Assembly: GCA_963978545.1 (NCBI GenBank)
Contig: OZ021730.1
Span: 5,897,796-5,961,795, forward strand
Direction: 5' to 3'
DNA: 64,000 nucleotides
Source: Linyphia triangularis
Taxonomy: Eukaryota; Arthropoda; Arachnida; Araneae; Linyphiidae
The position numbers and the translations under genes are program-made. Below are positions 58,491-64,000 of this stretch, piece by piece (positions within the stretch are counted from its first letter, which is position 1; every line of letters starts with the position of its first letter). A model generated the notes under the pieces. The model searched no databases. It saw only the letters and a list, made by a program, of their open reading frames with translations, and had not been told where the DNA came from.

Positions 58491-58830
58491 ATGGCAACAC
58501 TTATGACCAATCACAGTCCCACACCTTTAAAACAAAATTGATTCTTAATTCCATTAACCAATCACAATACGTGTTTAATTTTCAATCTAAAAGCAACATG
58601 CCGACCAAACGGTATAGTGGTTAGCATGCTGGCTTCTAGACCGCAAGGTTGCGGGTTCGAGTCCCGTGTTTGGCATGGGTATTTGTAAATGTATGTTGGT
58701 TTGTTAAATGACGAAATGTTTCGGCGCATTATAGCCCTCGTGATGCTGACGGCGCCAGATAATCTGAATACAACCAACTAAAAGCAACATATTGTGACGT
58801 TATCACTAAGGATCGAATGTACGGGATTAT
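58491..58830. mobile_element. Old dispersed repeat with a SINE inside
   Basis: The flanks of the SINE (58491-58599 and 58778-58830) resemble 20590-20715, with ACCAATCACAG, CCATTAACCAATCACAAT and TATTGTGACGT shared. No ends were identified. Confidence 0.45.
58600..58777 (+). mobile_element. tRNA-derived SINE (family S1), full length
   Basis: It has the head GCCGACCAAACGGTATAGTG, box B GGTTCGAGTCCCGTG and the tail TGAATACAACCAA. The exact 13-bp duplication is CTAAAAGCAACAT (58587-58599, 58778-58790). Confidence 0.96.
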
Positions 58831-60650
58831 TTTGAGAGGGCTCTATGGCAATGCAATATTTGATATCAATTGAACCATTTTGTAGTTAAGATAAAATAAT
58901 CGAGGATGTGAAGGGAGGTGAGCTCATAACTCTAGCAATCGATTGAAAAAAATTGAACCGGGTTATAATAGGACACATCGTATCTTATCTATTTGATTCC
59001 AGACAACTTCAGCTAGTTCTCTTAATTTCCGTTTTTAAAGCAATATTTCAGTGTCTGTATTTCCATTTTATTTCCGTTGTTGTGTAGTCCCTCATAAAAC
59101 GTCGAACCTATGTTTCGCACTGTCGATTTTCGACAATCAAGGACGACATACTCTTTCAGATTTTCTTCTGTATGTATTTATTGCCCAAGTATGTGTAAAA
59201 CTGGAGGTCTTTATAAGAGACCGTTGCCATAAAAAGTCCCGTTTTATGACTAATCTGAGTACTGTTTGATAAATAAGTTTATAGTTTTTTTATGTACATC
59301 CAACCGTCAAAAGTAGTGCTTTATGATCATAACGACTGTTGGAAACTGGGATTGGTTGAGATTTGTGTTAAGACTTTTTGATTTCTTTTTATCGATATCA
59401 CTTCCGCTTACAAATCAGGACGTAAGTAAAGAAATATATTTTTTAAGATAATTTTAAGAAATAGATCATGCGGGGAAAGAAACTATCGTTACGTTTATAT
59501 CTGTAAAACACTAAAATGAGAACAGAATGTTCCCAAAACCAATATGAGATAGTAACGTTTTAAGCAATATTATAATTAAATTTCAGGACACTAGTTTTAA
59601 TATTATAATTTCGAAGCTTTTAACGTAAGGTATATTCCAAAGTGCTGGGTTTCCAATTCGAATTTCTGAACAATCTCTTCGTTTTGGAAAGCTTAAGATA
59701 ATCGAGGAAGGTTGGCTCACGTTAAGATCCGGAACTCAAAAAAGTGGACACTTGAAAAATGAATTGGGAACAACACAACTCCAGAACGGATCGCGTTATG
59801 ATGGTCAAATTTGGTCTACAATAGTCAAGCAGCGTCCATCGGACGTGTCAAGAAGGATTTTGTCAAAATCGTACATGCGTAAAAGATTACTCGTTCGAGC
59901 AATTGCTAAAAGTCTCTATCGATATCAATTATAATAATTCTGGTAGTCTTTTACAGTGTTCTCTACTAACCCACTATGGCATTCGAGTGAAAATTAGCTA
60001 AAGACACGAAAAGTTAAGAGTACAAATGTTGTATAACCATGAAACTATCTCCCTCTCTCCTCCAAACAGTTATCATCTTTATCAAATAATAAAAACTTCA
60101 AGTCACCAATTGAAATAAATTAAAAGTTTTAATCAGTCGGTGTACCGTTATCTATAATTTTACAGTCACCACTGCACTGTAGCGATAAGCTTTTGCAGTT
60201 CATCTGTGTGTTCATGTTCAAATTCCCCCAAATTTGTCTTCATTTTCTCCAATTTGCCAATATTTGTTTTGTTATTTATCGCAAAATTGCTAATATTTTT
60301 CCACATAAAATATTGTATTTTCAGACAGTAAATTGCATTAATCCATTTTTGTACACTGGCCAGTATTATACAGTAATTAAATGCTGTGCAGGTGCTTCAC
60401 AGCACTTCATAGATTTTACGTGAATTTCTTACTTCCAAAACTTAATGTGCGTTATTCAGCTTGTTTAAGACGGACGTATTATTAATTATTACCCAAAATT
60501 AAGCATACGTCATTAAAAATCACTGAAACACATGAATGAAAAAAAAAAAACTAATTAAAACAACAAAAAAGTAATGTTTTTATCATTTTACAATCTGTGT
60601 TATTCTTCTTAATGTCATAAAAAATACTAACGATACAGCACATTAAAAAA
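58831..60650. other. Unassigned region
   Basis: No gene, satellite or element ends are recognised. 59640-59935 is slightly GC-richer and open but has no domain. 60193-60330 carries TTTGCCAATATTTG words similar to the family F repeats. Confidence 0.4.
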
Positions 60651-60652
60651 TC

Positions 60653-60828
60653 AAAGGAGTAAGTACACATACAAAGAGTTTAAAATGAATTTTTCTTTTA
60701 ATTATTTTACTTGCCTTGAAGTTTGCTGATTGTACAAAACTTCTTTACCAATTACCATTCTCCATCGCAAAAAAGATAATTAAAATTTTATCATTTCAAA
60801 CTTTTTGTGTGTGTACTTACTCCTTTAT
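60653..60828. mobile_element. Small MITE with about 35-bp inverted repeats
   Basis: AAAGGAGTAAGTACACATAC then AAAGAGTTTAAAATG at the left is mirrored by CATTTCAAACTTTTTGTGTG then TGTACTTACTCCTTT at the right. The element is about 176 bp, with an AT-rich centre, and lies 260 bp upstream of the acceptor of exon 2. The duplication is not resolved. Confidence 0.7.
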
Positions 60829-61088
60829 TTGTGTGTGTGTGTAAATTTGTTTAAGAATAATTTCGAATATTTAGTTTGAACTCTTTGTCTCCAACCAATC
60901 ACTAATATTAAGTAGTCTGACGTTATTTTCAGCATGATCTTGTAAGCACAATGATTCAAACTAAATAGTCTGACATTATCCGAGTTCTTATTTCCATTGT
61001 GTTGAGTGCGATGTTCCAAATTAAGTGGTTTGTCGTTTTCTTCGTTGTTTTCAGTGCGTTATTCAATCTTTATTCTTGTCTTCTGCAG

Positions 61089-61215
61089 TGTGCGCGTGTG
61101 CGGGTCAGAGAGGTTGCTCCAGGGATCGTCTGCGCCAGTGCGAAGACGGGCTCTTGCGCAACATCCAAAGACGAGTGACGGACATGACAAGGACAGACAT
61201 GGCAGCGCATTGCGT
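61089..61215 (+). CDS. Second exon of the secreted-protein gene (cysteine-containing, basic)
   Basis: A strong acceptor (pyrimidine tract, then CTTCTGCAG) and a GTGAGT donor bound a 127-bp block that is clearly GC-richer than its surroundings and matches no repeat in the window. Entered in phase 1, it reads VCACAGQRGCSRDRLRQC, an acidic-basic helix-like stretch with RNIQRRVTDMTRTD, and ends AAHC plus two bases (phase 2). VCACAGQ completes the signal peptide begun at 11128, and A-C-A before GQ would suit signal peptidase. The mature part has three cysteines in about 35 residues. The product is probably secreted or extracellular, but I do not recognise the family. The next exon lies outside the window or is not visible. 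An ATG frame upstream (61025) that runs through the acceptor mimics a signal peptide but ignores the splice site. Confidence 0.72.
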
Positions 61216-61321
61216 GTGAGTACACATTCCATTTCGATAATTTATTTCCATTTCACGTACAAGTAAAGGGCTATGGCAAAGGATGACCAGAGTCGCAATT
61301 CTCCAGAAAAGCTGATTTAAA

Positions 61322-61900
61322 GTTTACCAATACAAATACAAATTTTAAGACCAACAAAAGGCTCAAGGCCCAACAGGGTTGGTCGAGTAAATATATGTAT
61401 ACATGTATATAGAAATAGAAAATAATTTGCATACGATAGTTACACGATCATACATACAATATAAAACAGTTACAGGATCATACACACATTATACAATAGT
61501 TATAGGATTATACAATACAATATGCATAATACAATACAATATACGCCGACCAAACGGTATAGTGGTTAGGGAGCTAGCTCCTAGACGGCGAGGTTGCGGG
61601 TTCGAATCCCGTGTAAGGCATGGGTGTTTGTAAATGTATGTTGGCTTGTCAAATGACGAATGTTTCAGCGCATTATAGCCCTCGTGTAGCTGACGGCGCT
61701 AGATAATCTGAAAACAACCAACCAATACAATATACAAAGTTGACACAGCGTTTGACAATCCTACTGGAAGAACGGAACAAATAATGCAAGCTGACAAATT
61801 TTATAAAAACCAATAGTACCCAAACCTAAAAAACCAAATATAGTAACAAAATAACCTAAATTAAATATATACAAAGTACAAAATATAATGTTTGATGTGA
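61322..61900 (+). mobile_element. Dispersed repeat related to the 338-bp satellite
   Basis: It opens with ACAAATTTTAAGACCAAC, GGCTCAAGGCCCAACAGGGT and GGTCGAGTA, as at 49815. After the SINE at 61545-61723 it continues with satellite-like sequence: AAAGTTGACACAGCG, AATCCTACTGGAAGAA, AATAATGC, AACCAAATATAGTA. It is a single, diverged copy of the unit that became tandem at 49901-53790. The leading block resembles a LINE 3' region read in reverse, without coding proof. Confidence 0.75.
61545..61723 (+). mobile_element. tRNA-derived SINE (family S1), full length
   Basis: It has the head GCCGACCAAACGGTATAGTG, box B GGTTCGAATCCCGTG and the tail CTGAAAACAACCAACC. The exact 12-bp duplication is AATACAATATAC (61533-61544, 61724-61735). 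It shares AAGGCATGGG and GAAAACAACC with the 22096 copy, which suggests a subfamily. Confidence 0.95.
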
Positions 61901-61904
61901 AAAT

Positions 61905-62266
61905 ATAAAACTAATGTTTGAACTTGGCTGAGGACAGTTAAAACGGCACCAATATTCAATATTTTCCATACACTTAAAAGCTATTGAAAATTATCTAAAT
62001 TTTTCTTAAAATCACTGCACCAATTAAGCGAAAATATAACTTTTTTTATTTTTTTGTAATAGATCCATTTTAGTTGAAAAAGTAGTCACCTTACAAAAAA
62101 GCAATCATGAAAAGTAGAAATTTGACCCAAAAAACTTTGTTTCAGGCAAAATCAAAAATCAAATAAAAAAAAATTCATGTATCGATATATCAATATTTTA
62201 TCGATATTTTTTTTCTTTGCAACGATATAGTTTCGATATTTACTTTGATCGATATTTCCGACCTCT
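61905..62266. mobile_element. hAT-type MITE, TAGAGGTCGG family, copy 4, left-truncated
   Basis: It starts inside the element at TTTGAACTTGGCTGAGGACA and ends GATATTTCCGACCTCTA, with the ATCGATAT cluster at the right. The left terminus is gone and no duplication is visible. An unrelated segment (about 61955-62090) is present between shared blocks. Confidence 0.7.
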
Positions 62267-62882
62267 AATCTTTACGCGGAAGAATCCATCCTATAGCATA
62301 TACTCAAGGCTCAAGTCATGTTGTCACCAGGTATAGATTCAGACCACTTGAATCTTACTCTCGTCCTCAAATCTGTGTACTCTCGCACCCAGCTGCGACA
62401 CGTGTCGTATTGCCAGACACTGGCTTGGGAAAACGAAAGAAGTTTGCAGATGGACAGCTGAGCAAACAATCCTCTTGCTCCGGCCTAGTTTGTGGCTGAT
62501 TCTTCCCGTTTTGTGGCTGTGACAACATAACAGAATTTGTGATTGGATGCCGAATCATCAGCTATAAAAATTGACCTCCTTCAAATGCCTATTAATATAA
62601 ACGGTTTTCACTTTGGGCGAGAAAACAGCTTTTATATGGATTTTTCTGTTGAAACAATTGTTTGATGTTCAACAAGGAAGTAGATTATTCCAGTGAAATT
62701 TGAGAAAGATAATATTGTTTTAAAGAATGTTGATATTTTGCACGCTTGGTAAAGTTATCATAACACTATTCAACTGCTTGATCTATTTTGAACGGTAATT
62801 ATAAAAAACGGCTGGTATTAATACTTATCAAACAACCCAGTTAAAGTATATAATTTATGATAGTATATCACATGATATTCAT
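62267..62882. other. Family G repeat piece, then unassigned
   Basis: 62268-62340 is the uninterrupted counterpart of the repeat at 16210-16795. 62345-62580 has higher GC, with a minus-strand open frame (62558-62367) and a TATAAAAA at 62563, but no domain or splice evidence. The rest is AT-rich. Confidence 0.4.
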
Positions 62883-62895
62883 CATTTCACTTGCT

Positions 62896-63079
62896 TGGTT
62901 GGTTGGTTGTTTTCAGATTATCTGGCGCCGTCAGCAACACGAGGGCTATAATGCGCCGAAACATTCGTCATTAGACAAGCCAACATACATTTACAAACAC
63001 CCATGCCTAACACGGAACTCGAACCCGCAACCTCACGGTCTAGAAGCTAGCACGCTAACCACTATACCGTTTGGTCGGC
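62896..63079 (-). mobile_element. tRNA-derived SINE (family S1), reverse strand, full length
   Basis: In plus orientation it runs TGGTTGGTTGG, ATTATCTGGCGCCGTCAGCA, ..., ACTATACCGTTTGGTCGGC. The exact 13-bp duplication is CATTTCACTTGCT (62883-62895, 63080-63092). Confidence 0.96.
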
Positions 63080-63171
63080 CATTTCACTTGCTATGTTCAA
63101 AACTGTATGTATGTCTAACTGTAACTGGAATCATCTTGTTGTGTTTTCTTCTCTATAATCCGCCATACTTG

Positions 63172-63526
63172 CATCGATATAGATAAACAACTGGATAGAC
63201 TGTTTAAGCTGGGAAAATGAAGCCGTTGCTAGATTTGTGGGTGGACAAAAAAAAAAAAAAAAAAAAAAAATATGGATTACCGAGGATTGACAGTAAAATC
63301 TTGGGTTGTACACATAATTAGTAGACCCTAATTAGTAGTAATGTACCAGAAAAATATGTAGTTTAGCATTTTACAGTGTTTCCCCCATTTCCATCCAACT
63401 ATAGAAGTGAACTGTGATTGGTTAAATGTCCACCCATTATCATCAACCACCAGAGCGATTTTTTTTCTTCTTTTCTCCTAGCATTGCCATCGGAGCAGTC
63501 TATCCAGTTGTTTATTTATATCGATG
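63172..63526 (-). mobile_element. Family A element, copy 4, complete
   Basis: The ends are CATCGATATAGATAAACAAC and GTTGTTTATTTATATCGATG, an almost perfect inverted pair of 30 bp or more. The body is in reverse relative to copy 1 and uninterrupted: CAACTATAGAAGTGAACTGT and CATTATCATCAACCACC. It has a poly(A) expansion of about 26 at 63249-63274. Flanking octamers (CATACTTG, GTAACATG) agree only at 4 of 8. Confidence 0.88.
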
Positions 63527-64000
63527 GTAACATGTTGACGGTTCGCTCGTGCATCTAATAAATTTAAATAATCTGTAATGTATTTAAATGCTTAGACACC
63601 CTCACCAAATAGTATAACCGGCACAGACTCTTTCGCAAATTCCGACACAAATAAAATATCTTAACTCTCGTAACATCAGCCTCAATTGATAATGCGGAAG
63701 TAAAAATGGTTTTTCAGAGAAACGGCCGAAATAAAAAGCAATTTACTGCCTATATATGCCAAGGCTATATCTTCCCGTCCAAGTTATGATAAACCGAGGT
63801 GTCATTCGGAGTGTCGCCATTGCTTTGAATATTTATAGCTAAGCCTTAAATGAACGATTTATTCACTTTCAATAAGATGCTGCCACATTGCGAAGGCGGA
63901 ATTCAACCTCGCAAATGGCAATTTTATTTGAGCTTCGGTAGAAAGTCGACAATAGAACAAATAGAAAATGCGGCGGAGATCATTCAGTCTTCTTTTTCGA
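63527..64000. other. Unassigned right edge
   Basis: The last 200 bases are less AT-rich (for example GAAGGCGGAATTCAACCTCG), but no frame, splice signal or repeat is supported. Confidence 0.4.

Larger units (their letters stand above)
11171..61088 (+). other. Inferred 49.9-kb intron 1
   Basis: It begins GTGAGTTATT after exon 1 and ends in a pyrimidine-rich tract CTTGTCTTCTGCAG before 61089. If the two exons belong together, this intron contains almost all the satellites and transposons of the window, on both strands. I cannot exclude further small exons inside it, but direct joining already gives an intact signal peptide. Confidence 0.5.

Noticed and set aside
61025..61219. ATG frame whose start resembles a signal peptide leading into the cysteine exon
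   Set aside because: It runs through a strong acceptor at 61088. The phase-matched exon at 11128 gives a better signal peptide, and the stop just after the exon lies in the intron.
62367..62558. Minus-strand frame of 63 residues with a TATA-like motif nearby
   Set aside because: It is adjacent to repeat family G, with no domain and no exon signals. Kept as unassigned.

Overview
This is AT-rich eukaryotic DNA with almost no coding content. It is best read as arthropod nuclear genome, probably chelicerate. The reasons are a very long intron with GT-AG signals, tRNA-derived SINEs, jockey-clade LINE fragments, irritans-type mariner remains, gypsy-like solo LTRs, many hAT, piggyBac-like and other cut-and-paste elements, and satellite arrays. 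The species assignment is inference. I see no bacterial genes, operons, CRISPR arrays or functional tRNA/rRNA genes.

One host gene can be supported, on the + strand. Its first coding exon (11128-11170) follows a promoter-like block with NRF1-like, CCAAT and E-box motifs and a TCAGTT initiator. It ends at a perfect AG|GTGAGT donor in phase 1. A GC-rich exon at 61089-61215 starts in phase 1 behind a strong acceptor and ends at another GTGAGT donor. Joined, they give a classical signal peptide followed by a basic, cysteine-containing mature segment. The intron between them is 49.9 kb, and most of the recognisable repeats in the window lie inside it. The gene continues beyond the window, and its family is not recognised.

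Layout. 1-10.9 kb: a TA-flanked MITE, a jockey-type ORF1 broken by a hAT MITE and a SINE, a reverse-strand jockey-type ORF2 remnant, a second SINE family, and a 122-bp tandem array hit by a piggyBac-like MITE. 11-20 kb: promoter and exon 1, a 255-bp triplication, AT-rich palindromes, a 193-bp array, a mariner fragment, a solo LTR, a SINE and a 51-bp minisatellite grown from a transposon arm. 23.3-28.0 kb: a five-element nest whose target-site duplications (TSDs) are still readable. 33.4-41 kb: LINE tail, hAT MITE with a minisatellite, a BED-finger hAT remnant, a 79-bp array, a two-monomer higher-order array and another hAT. 42-47 kb: tandem MITEs, a foldback element, and a hAT holding a solo LTR and a SINE. 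49.9-53.8 kb: an almost homogeneous 338-bp satellite. 54-64 kb: more nested hAT, LINE and SINE copies around exon 2.

The scientific value lies in the insertion history, which target-site duplications allow to be read layer by layer, and in the inferred 50-kb intron that splits a signal peptide. Long stretches with no recognised content are listed as such.
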